Below, in pieces: positions 1-5,704 of a stretch of DNA of 5,704 nucleotides (positions within the stretch are counted from its first letter, which is position 1; each line of letters opens with the position of its first letter). Below the pieces are notes generated by a model that saw nothing but the letters and a program-made list of their open reading frames with translations, searched no databases and was not told where the DNA came from. Position numbers and translations under genes: made by a program. The stretch is from Actinomycetes bacterium (GTDB lineage: Bacteria; Actinomycetota; Acidimicrobiia; Acidimicrobiales; Acidimicrobiaceae), in NCBI GenBank assembly GCA_021819025.1, contig JAKASN010000151.1:1-5704 (forward strand). The letters are read 5' to 3'.

Positions 1-1206
1 GAGAGTGCCATCTAAATTGCGTACCAGGATATCGCCGGTGTGGAGCCATCCTCCTGCGAATGCCTCGGCGGTGGCGGCGGGATCATCCATGTACCCGCTC
101 ATCACGCTCGGCCCTCGCACCAGGCACTCGCCGGGTACCCCTACCGGCGCTTCGCCAAGGTCGTCGTCGGCGATGCGGATCTCCATGAGCGGGCTGGGGA
201 TCTTGCGCATGCTGGGAGTCTCACCAGGCGATGAGATGCCATGTGCGATGAGATAGCTCGCCTCGGTCTGGCCAAAAGCGTCGTAAAAGTCGATATCGCA
301 GGCGGTGGTGAGCTCGGTCACAACGTTGGGCATCATATTGGCATACCCGATGGCAAATCTCATGCTGGAGAGGTCGAACTCCCCGCGCCGGGGGTGGTGG
401 AGAAAGTCGGTGATCACTCCGGGCAAGAGCAAGGTCCAGGTAAGGCGATCTCGCTCGATGAGCGAAAACATCGTCTCGGGGTCGGCTTTTCGCAGCGTGG
501 CGTAAGTCCCTCCGGTAAGCAGGGTGGCATAGAGGGACTCATCCCCGCCGCAGTGATAGAGAGGGAGCCAGCCGATGAAGCCATCGTCGGGGGTCAAGGA
601 GAACCACTGCGCCAGTCGGATCGCGCGAATCGCGGCAGCCCCTTGGCTGATCATCGCTCCTTTGGGGCGTCCGGTGGTACCACTGGTGTAGAGCACGTTA
701 TGAATGTCAGTGTCGCTGATCTCCACTGGAGGCGGGGTGGGATTCGCCTCTTCGAGGAGTGCGCGATAGTCGAGATATCCATCGATTGGTCCGTCAAAAG
801 TGATCCGGTGGGCAAGTGACTTCACCTCTGAGAGGGCGCCAAGCGAGCCAAGCAGCCCTCCCGAGACGATGATCGCCTTGGGCGATCCGGCGCGGACACA
901 CCAAGCGATCTCTTCGGGATGGAATCTGATGTTTAGAGTGAGCGCGATGGCCCCGAGCGAGGCGAGAGCGGCATAAGTCTGCACGTACTCGATGCGGGTC
1001 TCTGAGAGTATCGCCACCTTATCCCCTTTGCGCACCCCGAGGGCCCAAAGCGCGGCCGCCAAGCGTGCCGAGCTCTCCCCAAGGGCTCCATAGCTGAGGC
1101 TCTCGCTCTCGGAGGTAACGGCCCGGCGCTCGGAGAAGATGCGAAAGCTCCGGCTAAAGAGGCTATTTAGGGTGATCTGTGACCCTTGGCGGGCAGCTTC
1201 ATCCAT
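1..1206 (-). CDS. AMP-forming acyl-CoA synthetase/ligase (AMP-binding family), C-terminus cut by window edge
   Basis: An open frame of 402 codons runs without a stop from ATG 1206 to the left edge. It encodes an ANL-superfamily enzyme that adenylates a carboxylic acid with ATP and transfers the acyl group to coenzyme A. The order of motifs is complete as far as the window goes: the ATP-binding loop YTSGTTGRPKG (173-183), the LPLYHCGG segment (about 214-220, H218), DAFGQTEAS (309-317), and HTGD (389-392) with the ribose-binding aspartate D392. The N-terminus starts like a typical member, with SYGALGESSARLAAAL at about residues 36-51. Family members are about 500-550 residues, so roughly the last 100-150, including the catalytic C-terminal lysine, lie outside the window. 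The start overlaps the AtuA-family stop by eight bases (ATGGATGA), with GAGGA eight bases upstream. In this operon it probably supplies the CoA ester used by the other enzymes, comparable in role to AtuH. The acid is unknown: a fatty, branched or terpenoid acid are all possible. Confidence 0.94.
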   Translation of the reverse strand, partial: MDEAARQGSQITLNSLFSRSFRIFSERRAVTSESESLSYGALGESSARLAAALWALGVRKGDKVAILSETRIEYVQTYAALASLGAIALTLNIRFHPEEIAWCVRAGSPKAIIVSGGLLGSLGALSEVKSLAHRITFDGPIDGYLDYRALLEEANPTPPPVEISDTDIHNVLYTSGTTGRPKGAMISQGAAAIRAIRLAQWFSLTPDDGFIGWLPLYHCGGDESLYATLLTGGTYATLRKADPETMFSLIERDRLTWTLLLPGVITDFLHHPRRGEFDLSSMRFAIGYANMMPNVVTELTTACDIDFYDAFGQTEASYLIAHGISSPGETPSMRKIPSPLMEIRIADDDLGEAPVGVPGECLVRGPSVMSGYMDDPAATAEAFAGGWLHTGDILVRNLDGTL

Positions 1207-2983
1207 CGCCGGGTTCCTCAAGGAGAAGATGGCTGGGAATCTCCACGTAGCGGGAGCGGATGTACTCGCCTAATCCCTTGGCCTGGGGATCGAGGCGAGT
1301 CGAAGAGGCCACACCCTCACCGAGGAGCCCCACCACCACAAAGTTGATCGCCAAGAGATTTGCCAGTTCATAGCGCCGGATCTCAAGTTCAGCTGCTTCG
1401 GGGAGGAGCTTTCTCAAGGTCTCGACATCGAGATAGCTCTTTAGCCACGCAAAGGAGTTTTCCTCGCGCGCCCAGATTCCCACGTTGGCGTTGCCGCCCT
1501 TGTCGCCCGAGCGAGCGCCGCAGAGCCTCCCCAGCGGAGCGAAGCGGGTGGGGACTTCGCCAAGGGGCGGGTAGTCAATTGGCGCTTTAGCGGGAAGTTC
1601 TTCTCGGGATTGCTGCGGCGATCTCGCCACGACGACGCGTCGGCCATCGCCGAACACCACGGCATGGGTGATGAGAGATGCGGGAATCAGCGTCGGCCAG
1701 TAGACGCCATAGGCGCTTTCGGAGGTCGGCGTGGAGGTGGTGTGAAAGCCGGGATAGCCACCTAAGGCGAGTTCGAGCACCGCATTGGAAAAGGTCCGCC
1801 CCACTTTGGCGGGATCGGAATCCTTGACGGTGATGCGAAGATGCGCGGTGGCGAGCTCATTGCTCGCGGCGTCTTCGCGGTCAAAGCGGATGAGCTGTAC
1901 GTCCACCTCGCCAAAGCTATCTTTGGAACCCAAGATGGAAAAGAGCTCTTCTTCAGCCCAGGCGGCTTTTTTCTCGATATCGAGTCCGGTAAGCACCATG
2001 GTCATGGTGTTGCGGTACCCACCGAAGTAATTGAGAGCCACCTTGAGATCTTGTGGCGGAGCGCTGCCACGAGTCCCAGCGACTTGAACCCGGTTGCTAT
2101 CCAATTGGGTGAGCTCGATAGTGTCAAAGTGGGCCACCACGTCTGGATTGAGATAGCCCGGTTCGGCGATCTCATAGAGGAGCTGTGCGGTGACGGTTCC
2201 CACCGAAACCAAGCCCCCGGTATCTTGGTGCTTGGTGATCACCGCTGAGCCATCAGCTGCGACCTCGGCAATGGGAAAGCCCGGATAGCGGCGGTCGGTG
2301 ACCTCATCCAAGAAGGAGTAGTTGCCACCGGTAGCCTGAGGGCCGCATTCAATGATGTGTCCCGCGACGACCGCGCCCGCGAGAGCGTCGTAGTCGTCGG
2401 ATGCCCAGTTGTGCCAGTAGGCGGCGGGGCCGACTACCAAGGAGGCATCGGTTACCCTCCCGCAGATTACGATGTCGGCGCCGCCCTTGAGAGCCTCGAC
2501 GATTCCCCAAGCTCCCAGGTAGGCATTTGCGGTTATCGCCGAAACCTTGGCATCTTGGAGAGAAACTCCGGTGTCGAGATTGGCGAAGCGATGTCCGGTT
2601 TCGAGCAGCTCGGGGACCCGGGATGTGATGTCGTCTCCCTCGATGTGGGCGACTTGGAGGCTAAGGCCGAGCCGCACGACCAGAGCACGAATCTCTTGTG
2701 CTAAACCAGCGGGATTGAGTCCTCCGGCGTTGCTCACCACCTTGATGCCGCGATCGGCACAGCTTGTGAGGACTTGTTCCATCTGGGTGAGAAAAGTTCT
2801 CGCGTACCCGGCTTTGGGGTCCTTCTGTCGCGCCTTCCAAAGGATGAGCATGGTGAGCTCGGCGAGGTAGTCGCCGGTGAGAAAGTCGATGGGGCCCCCT
2901 TCGACCATCTCTTTGGCCGCCAGAAGGCGATCTCCGTAGAATCCCGAGCAGTTCGCGATGCGAACCGCACGCTGTGTGGTCAT
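1199..2983 (-). CDS. AtuA family protein (acyclic terpene utilization AtuA-like, DUF1446 type)
   Basis: A complete 594-residue member of the AtuA family, whose founding gene sits in the Pseudomonas citronellol/geraniol operon. The family is needed for or associated with acyclic terpene use, but its reaction is unknown. The N-terminal large domain (about 6-450) begins with RIANCSGFYGDR (8-19) and has the family signatures TGDYLAELTM (36-45), SNAGGLNP (84-91), CGRVTDAS (174-181) and CGPQATGG (213-220). A second C-terminal domain (about 483-585) has the conserved ARSGDKGGNANVGIW (490-504). Both domains are intact. The start is set at ATG 2983 because AGGAGGT lies five bases upstream, it gives an ATGA overlap with the preceding stop, and family similarity begins right after it. 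A longer reading from ATG 3070 would overlap the neighbouring gene by 90 bases and adds arginine-rich, unlikely sequence. The operon context (carboxylase, crotonase, ligase) agrees with an Atu-like role in CoA-thioester catabolism, which is inference. Confidence 0.93.
   Translation of the reverse strand: MTTQRAVRIANCSGFYGDRLLAAKEMVEGGPIDFLTGDYLAELTMLILWKARQKDPKAGYARTFLTQMEQVLTSCADRGIKVVSNAGGLNPAGLAQEIRALVVRLGLSLQVAHIEGDDITSRVPELLETGHRFANLDTGVSLQDAKVSAITANAYLGAWGIVEALKGGADIVICGRVTDASLVVGPAAYWHNWASDDYDALAGAVVAGHIIECGPQATGGNYSFLDEVTDRRYPGFPIAEVAADGSAVITKHQDTGGLVSVGTVTAQLLYEIAEPGYLNPDVVAHFDTIELTQLDSNRVQVAGTRGSAPPQDLKVALNYFGGYRNTMTMVLTGLDIEKKAAWAEEELFSILGSKDSFGEVDVQLIRFDREDAASNELATAHLRITVKDSDPAKVGRTFSNAVLELALGGYPGFHTTSTPTSESAYGVYWPTLIPASLITHAVVFGDGRRVVVARSPQQSREELPAKAPIDYPPLGEVPTRFAPLGRLCGARSGDKGGNANVGIWAREENSFAWLKSYLDVETLRKLLPEAAELEIRRYELANLLAINFVVVGLLGEGVASSTRLDPQAKGLGEYIRSRYVEIPSHLLLEEPGDG
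1215..1219 (-). promoter_or_regulatory. Probable ribosome binding site for the acyl-CoA ligase gene
   Basis: GAGGA on the minus strand, eight bases before ATG 1206, within the last codons of the AtuA-family gene. It is a moderate match. The other ATG four bases further on (1202) is in a frame that stops after 11 codons, so 1206 is the start. Confidence 0.6.
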
Positions 2984-3795
2984 TGCGGACCTCCTTTTTT
3001 CGCGTCTGAGGATTTCGCCTCGCGCCCCGGGCCCGGGGCACCGGCATAGGCTTGGGCGATGTGCATCCATTCGCTTGCCGCTTCGCCACTTAGGACGATC
3101 TCGGTGTCGGCGAGGTTGCGGCGCTGGGTGACCACGAGGCAGAACTCTAGTGCACTGGCACGAACCACTTCCGATGCGCCATCAGGACCGAAGTTCCAAG
3201 TGGAACCATCGGGGGCAAGGAGTTCCACACGTACGGGTACCTCGGGGACCCCGCGATCGTGCAAGGAGTAGGAAAAGCTCCTGGTGTTGTAGCCGAGATG
3301 GGCGATGTGACGGAGGCGATTGCTGGCCAGCACCGCAATTTCCAGGGTGTCAGCGATGTCCACCCCATGGGCCCAGGTCTCCATGAGGCGCGCGGTGAGA
3401 GAACTTGCCGCACTCATATCCGGACCATACCATCTGAGCCGATGCCGCGCATCGACGCCGGCAAATGAAGCCACCATGGCAGCCCGGGCGTCTTTGAACC
3501 ATGCCAGGAGTTTGGCTGGTGCGACATCGCGGTAGCGCTTGGCGATCTCATCGGGAAATGAGTCCCCATAGACGCTTAGTGCCGCGGCGTCGGCGCGGAA
3601 CTGCTCGGGATCGCGTAGGGATAAAAGCGCCGCCTCGTCGAAGTAGGCGAGATGGCTAACCTGGTCGCGGATCGCCCAACCCACCGCTGGGGTGGGCAGA
3701 TCCCAGGACGCATCCTCAAGCGGCGCGAGCATCGCTACCACCACTTCGGTCTCGGCGACGAGATCTTCCAAGAGCGCGTTGATGTCGATGGCCAT
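2980..3795 (-). CDS. TIGR03084-type putative metal-binding protein (DinB/mycothiol maleylpyruvate isomerase-like fold)
   Basis: A complete 271-residue protein. The N-terminal half looks like the DinB/MDMPI four-helix metal-binding fold: the motif around residues 43-54 (RDQVSHLAYFDE, H48) and METWAHGVDIAD (138-149, with E139, H143 and D146) supply the histidines expected to hold a divalent metal. The C-terminal part (about 185-255, with GPDGASEVVRA at 203-213 and an AGAPGPGRE end) matches the TIGR03084 pattern I remember from Actinobacteria. The molecular function of that group is not established; some relatives in the fold are mycothiol-dependent enzymes, so a thiol-dependent or acyl-CoA role is only a guess. 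The ATG at 3795 overlaps the crotonase stop by one base; a modest GGAG lies at 3805-3808, nine bases upstream, so re-initiation by coupling is likely. The last residues after 258 (KSSDAKKGGPQ) are a polar tail, part of which encodes the ribosome binding site of the next gene. Confidence 0.85.
   Translation of the reverse strand: MAIDINALLEDLVAETEVVVAMLAPLEDASWDLPTPAVGWAIRDQVSHLAYFDEAALLSLRDPEQFRADAAALSVYGDSFPDEIAKRYRDVAPAKLLAWFKDARAAMVASFAGVDARHRLRWYGPDMSAASSLTARLMETWAHGVDIADTLEIAVLASNRLRHIAHLGYNTRSFSYSLHDRGVPEVPVRVELLAPDGSTWNFGPDGASEVVRASALEFCLVVTQRRNLADTEIVLSGEAASEWMHIAQAYAGAPGPGREAKSSDAKKGGPQ
2989..2995 (-). promoter_or_regulatory. Strong ribosome binding site for the AtuA-family gene
   Basis: AGGAGGT on the minus strand, five bases before ATG 2983, preceded by a run of six A (2995-3000). 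It lies inside the last codons of the upstream gene (KKGGPQ), and it decides the start at 2983 over the upstream ATG at 3070. Confidence 0.85.
3024..3039. repeat. 16-bp perfect all-GC palindrome in coding sequence
   Basis: GCCCCGGGCCCGGGGC reads the same on both strands. It encodes part of the APGPGR segment near the end of the TIGR03084-type gene, about 40 bases upstream of the AtuA-family start. The segment looks conserved in the protein family, so codon choice plus protein constraint may explain it. A role in mRNA folding near the coupled start is possible but unproven. Confidence 0.5.
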
Positions 3796-4559
3796 TACTT
3801 TCCACTCCAGTGCGGTCGGCGCTTCTCACTGAAGGCGCGCGGTCCCTCTTTCGCATCGGCGCTGAGATAGACCGGAGCCCAGATGCGTTCCGCCTCTTGG
3901 AAAGCTTCGCCAAGGGGCATCTCGGCGATGAGGCGCGCGGTGCGCTTTGCCGCGATCACCGAGAGCGGGGCATTGGCGGCAATGGTCTCGGCGAGTTGCT
4001 GGGCGGCCTCTTTTAGATCCTGCCCCGGGACGACTTTGTTCACCAAGCCGAGTTCGTAAGCTCGGCTTGCGCTGATGGGTTCCCCGGTGACGAGGATCTC
4101 CATCGCCACCTTGGGCGGTATCAGCCAGGAAAGCGGTGCCGCCCAAGGTGAGCCCCGCCCCACCTTGACTTCGGTGATGGCGAATCGGGCACTTTCTGCC
4201 GCGACAACCAGGTCGCAGTTTTGCGCGAGGAGAAAGCCGCCCGCGTAGGCGACCCCATTTACCGCGGCGATAATCACTTTGTCGCTATGGATGTTTCGCC
4301 CCAGTTGGGGGACGAAGTCGACCGGGGGAATCTCCAGTGCGGTCTCGGCCATCTCTACGAGGTCCCCGCCCGCGCAAAAGGCCTTCTCTCCGGCGCCGGT
4401 GAGCACGAGTACCCGAGCGGCTTCATCGTCGTTGAAGCGCCGGAAGCCCTCGAAGAGGCCCTCGCGGACGGCTTTGTTGAGGGCGTTGCGCGCTTCGGGG
4501 CGGTTGATGGTGAGCCAAGCCACTTCCCCATGCAGTTCGTATGTGGTGGCGCCGTTCAT
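3795..4559 (-). CDS. Enoyl-CoA hydratase/isomerase (crotonase) family protein
   Basis: A complete 254-residue crotonase-fold protein, the normal length for a single-domain member. These enzymes bind acyl-CoA in the cytoplasm and stabilise a thioester enolate in an oxyanion hole. The hole is visible as AFCAGGD (60-66) and NGVAYAGG (101-108). Aligned by eye to rat mitochondrial enoyl-CoA hydratase, the second catalytic glutamate (rat E164) is kept as E130 in FAITEVKVG, but the first (rat E144, in GGGCELA) is replaced by L110. The usual PGAGG stretch after E130 reads GRGSPWAAP (134-142). Bacterial methylglutaconyl-CoA hydratases (LiuC type) also lack the first glutamate, as I recall, so hydration of a carboxylated enoyl-CoA remains plausible, but simple enoyl-CoA hydratase activity should not be assumed. 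The C-terminal FSEKRRPHW (243-251) is typical of the family. The start ATG at 4559 overlaps the carboxylase stop by ATGA and has a strong ribosome binding site. The stop shares one base with the next start (TAATG). Confidence 0.92.
   Translation of the reverse strand: MNGATTYELHGEVAWLTINRPEARNALNKAVREGLFEGFRRFNDDEAARVLVLTGAGEKAFCAGGDLVEMAETALEIPPVDFVPQLGRNIHSDKVIIAAVNGVAYAGGFLLAQNCDLVVAAESARFAITEVKVGRGSPWAAPLSWLIPPKVAMEILVTGEPISASRAYELGLVNKVVPGQDLKEAAQQLAETIAANAPLSVIAAKRTARLIAEMPLGEAFQEAERIWAPVYLSADAKEGPRAFSEKRRPHWSGK
4044..4069. repeat. 9-bp inverted repeat with 8-base loop inside the crotonase gene
   Basis: CAAGCCGAG (4044-4052) and CTCGGCTTG (4061-4069) are exact reverse complements. They fall in the codons of the conserved SRAYELGLVNK region (residues 165-175 of the crotonase), with no T-run and well away from either gene end. 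A chance result of codon choice is the simplest reading. Confidence 0.4.
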
Positions 4560-5704
4560 ATCAACTCCTCCATTACCGCGAGCACGAAGCCGACGTCCAC
4601 GGCTTGGCCGGCCGCGACGCGCACTTCGTTGATGAGGCCATCTGCCGGGGCCCGCACGGTGTGTTCCATCTTCATCGCTTCGAGCACCACCACCGCATCA
4701 CCCGCCGCTATCGCGTCCCCAGCTGCGGCGAGGACCCGTAGCACCGTCCCTGGCATCGGCGCGAGCAGCGATCCGGGAGCGTCTCGCGAGTCGGGTTCGG
4801 GGAATCGTGGCACCTCGTACAAGAGAGATGAACCCAGCGAACTATCGAGATAGCAGCTCCTGGCGACTTGTTCGATCTCGATGCGATGCCTAATCCCGCC
4901 AACAGCGAGATCCACCAGCGTCTCGCTCGCTGAATAGAGCACTAGTTCGCCTAGGGACACCCCGTCCACGGCCGCCTCGAGGCCCCTGCGGCCAAAGCGA
5001 TAGGAAACCTCGAGTTCGACGTCATGGCTCGCCCAACGTTGCCGCTGCGGGCCACCTTCCACGTTGCGCCAGCCCGAGGGGATACTCGCAAGCACTTTGG
5101 CGCTGCTCCTGCGGCGCGCCTGGGCAGCAAGTGTCGCCGCTAGGGCGTGGATGGGGACCATCTCGGCTCGATGTCGGGCCGCGATGAGATCGGCGGGATC
5201 GTGGCGGGGGAGATATCCGGTGTCAATAGCCCCGGCGGCAAAGTCGTCTTCGCGCAAGATCGCCACGAGAAGGTCGCGGTTGCTGGTTACGCCGTGGATT
5301 TTTGCTTCGGATAGTGCCCGGGCGAGCAGGCGTCGCGCTTCGTCTCGGGTGGGGGCGTGAGCGATGACTTTGGCGAGCATCGGGTCGTAGAAGATATCCA
5401 CCTTGGAGCCGCTCGCCACCCCGGCGTCCACCCGCAACCCCGCGAGGGCAGGAATCTCAAATCTCGCCAGAGTGCCGGTGGCGGGAAGGAATCCCGCCGC
5501 GACGTCTTCGGCATAGAGGCGGGCCTCGATAGCCCAGCCGGTGATCGAAGCGTCGAGGACCTCAGGGGGCAAGGGCTTGCCTTCTGCCACCTGGAGTTGC
5601 AATGCCACCAGGTCGAGGCCGGTCACCGCTTCGGTGACCGGGTGTTCGACTTGGAGGCGAGTGTTGACCTCGAGAAAGAAGAAGCGCCTGTCTGAGCCCA
5701 TCAC
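4556..5704 (-). CDS. Acyl-CoA carboxylase alpha subunit (biotin carboxylase + biotin carboxyl carrier), C-terminal part
   Basis: This is the cytoplasmic biotin-carrying subunit of an acyl-CoA carboxylase: the biotin carboxylase domain uses ATP and bicarbonate to carboxylate biotin, and a separate beta subunit (not in the window) passes the carboxyl group to an acyl-CoA. The 382 visible residues are in frame to the window edge, so the start and N-terminal half lie beyond 5704; the GTG and ATG codons at the edge are internal. Visible residues 10-21 carry the ATP-grasp active-site motif FLEVNTRLQVEH. The biotin carboxylase C-terminal domain follows (about 56-165, with GWAIEARLYAED at 56-67), then a variable linker (about 170-300) and a biotinyl domain (about 312-380). 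The biotin-accepting lysine is K345 in EAMKMEH, codon 4672-4670, 37 residues from the C-terminus, as usual. The stop overlaps the next start as ATGA. The family is certain. The substrate (methylcrotonyl-, geranyl-, propionyl-CoA or other) cannot be told; the neighbours suggest a Liu/Atu-like unsaturated acyl-CoA. Confidence 0.95.
   Translation of the reverse strand: MMGSDRRFFFLEVNTRLQVEHPVTEAVTGLDLVALQLQVAEGKPLPPEVLDASITGWAIEARLYAEDVAAGFLPATGTLARFEIPALAGLRVDAGVASGSKVDIFYDPMLAKVIAHAPTRDEARRLLARALSEAKIHGVTSNRDLLVAILREDDFAAGAIDTGYLPRHDPADLIAARHRAEMVPIHALAATLAAQARRRSSAKVLASIPSGWRNVEGGPQRQRWASHDVELEVSYRFGRRGLEAAVDGVSLGELVLYSASETLVDLAVGGIRHRIEIEQVARSCYLDSSLGSSLLYEVPRFPEPDSRDAPGSLLAPMPGTVLRVLAAAGDAIAAGDAVVVLEAMKMEHTVRAPADGLINEVRVAAGQAVDVGFVLAVMEELI
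4565..4571 (-). promoter_or_regulatory. Ribosome binding site for the crotonase-family gene
   Basis: GGAGGAG on the minus strand, five bases before ATG 4559, within the final codons (MEEL) of the carboxylase subunit. Together with the ATGA overlap it supports this start and coupled translation. Confidence 0.8.

Larger units (their letters stand above)
1..5704 (-). other. Translationally coupled five-gene operon segment
   Basis: All five genes lie on the minus strand and each start overlaps the previous stop: ATGA at 4559-4556, TAATG at 3797-3793, ATGA at 2983-2980 and ATGGATGA at 1206-1199. There is no room for internal promoters or terminators outside coding sequence, so co-transcription from a promoter beyond 5704 is inferred. 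The operon continues past at least the left edge, because the ligase is unfinished. Confidence 0.88.

Noticed and set aside
241..819. 192-codon open frame on the plus strand
   Set aside because: It is antisense to the acyl-CoA ligase, whose ATP-loop and FGQTE motifs are read from the other strand. The plus-strand translation shows no recognisable domain and is a GC-rich shadow.
1995..2010. Short inverted repeat CACCAT-GGTC-ATGGTG
   Set aside because: It encodes the alternating Thr-Met segment of the AtuA-family protein; a six-base stem of this kind is expected by chance and is not followed by a T-run.
1841..2704. Plus-strand open frames of 135 and 115 codons
   Set aside because: Both lie opposite the intact AtuA-family gene and have no recognisable motif or credible ribosome binding context.
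2984..3070. Longer start for the AtuA-family protein at ATG 3070 (29 extra residues)
   Set aside because: It would overlap the upstream gene by about 90 bases, has an arginine/proline-rich extension unlike the family, and ATG 2983 has a strong ribosome binding site and an ATGA junction.
2661..3089. 142-codon minus-strand open frame overlapping the AtuA-family start
   Set aside because: Different frame from both real genes here, arginine-rich translation without family features.
4221..4853. 210-codon open frame on the plus strand
   Set aside because: It runs antisense across the junction of the crotonase and carboxylase genes and has a low-complexity Ser/Ala/Arg-rich translation. It is a shadow frame.
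5699..5704. GTG/ATG at the right edge as the true start of the carboxylase subunit
   Set aside because: The frame begins just before the ATP-grasp active-site motif, which sits some 280 residues into biotin carboxylases, so the gene must continue beyond the window.

Overview
The window is a single block of minus-strand genes with no intergenic space: five coding regions read from the right edge (5704) to the left edge (1), and each junction is a short stop/start overlap. It is GC-rich. The second-to-last gene context includes a TIGR03084-type DinB/MDMPI-fold protein, a family I know mainly from Actinobacteria, so a high-GC actinobacterium is the best guess. The genus cannot be read from this piece.

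Layout in transcription order: (1) the C-terminal part of a biotin-dependent acyl-CoA carboxylase alpha subunit (end of the biotin carboxylase domain, linker, biotinyl domain; 5704-4556, start outside the window); (2) an enoyl-CoA hydratase/isomerase (crotonase) family protein (4559-3795); (3) a TIGR03084-type putative metal-binding protein (3795-2980); (4) a full-length AtuA-family protein (2983-1199); (5) an AMP-forming acyl-CoA ligase whose C-terminal subdomain is cut off by the left edge (1206-1). The junctions are ATGA (4 nt), TAATG (1 nt), ATGA (4 nt) and ATGGATGA (8 nt). This is the pattern of one translationally coupled operon.

How the genes may work together: the ligase would activate a free acid to its CoA thioester, the biotin enzyme would carboxylate an (unsaturated) acyl-CoA, and the crotonase-fold enzyme would hydrate or otherwise process the product. 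That set, with AtuA, resembles the acyclic terpene utilization (Atu) and leucine/isovalerate (Liu) pathways of Pseudomonas, where geranyl-CoA or methylcrotonyl-CoA is carboxylated and hydrated. The carboxyltransferase beta subunit, acyl-CoA dehydrogenase and lyase expected for such a route are not in the window. The substrate is therefore unproven and may be some other branched or isoprenoid-like acid.

Nothing here is a clear-cut new system. The most interesting points are the tight coupling of two proteins of unknown biochemical role (TIGR03084-type and AtuA) inside a carboxylase/ligase operon, and a crotonase that keeps only one of the two classical hydratase glutamates. No RNA genes, mobile elements, CRISPR arrays, promoters or terminators were seen, and no stretch over 300 bases lacks a gene.
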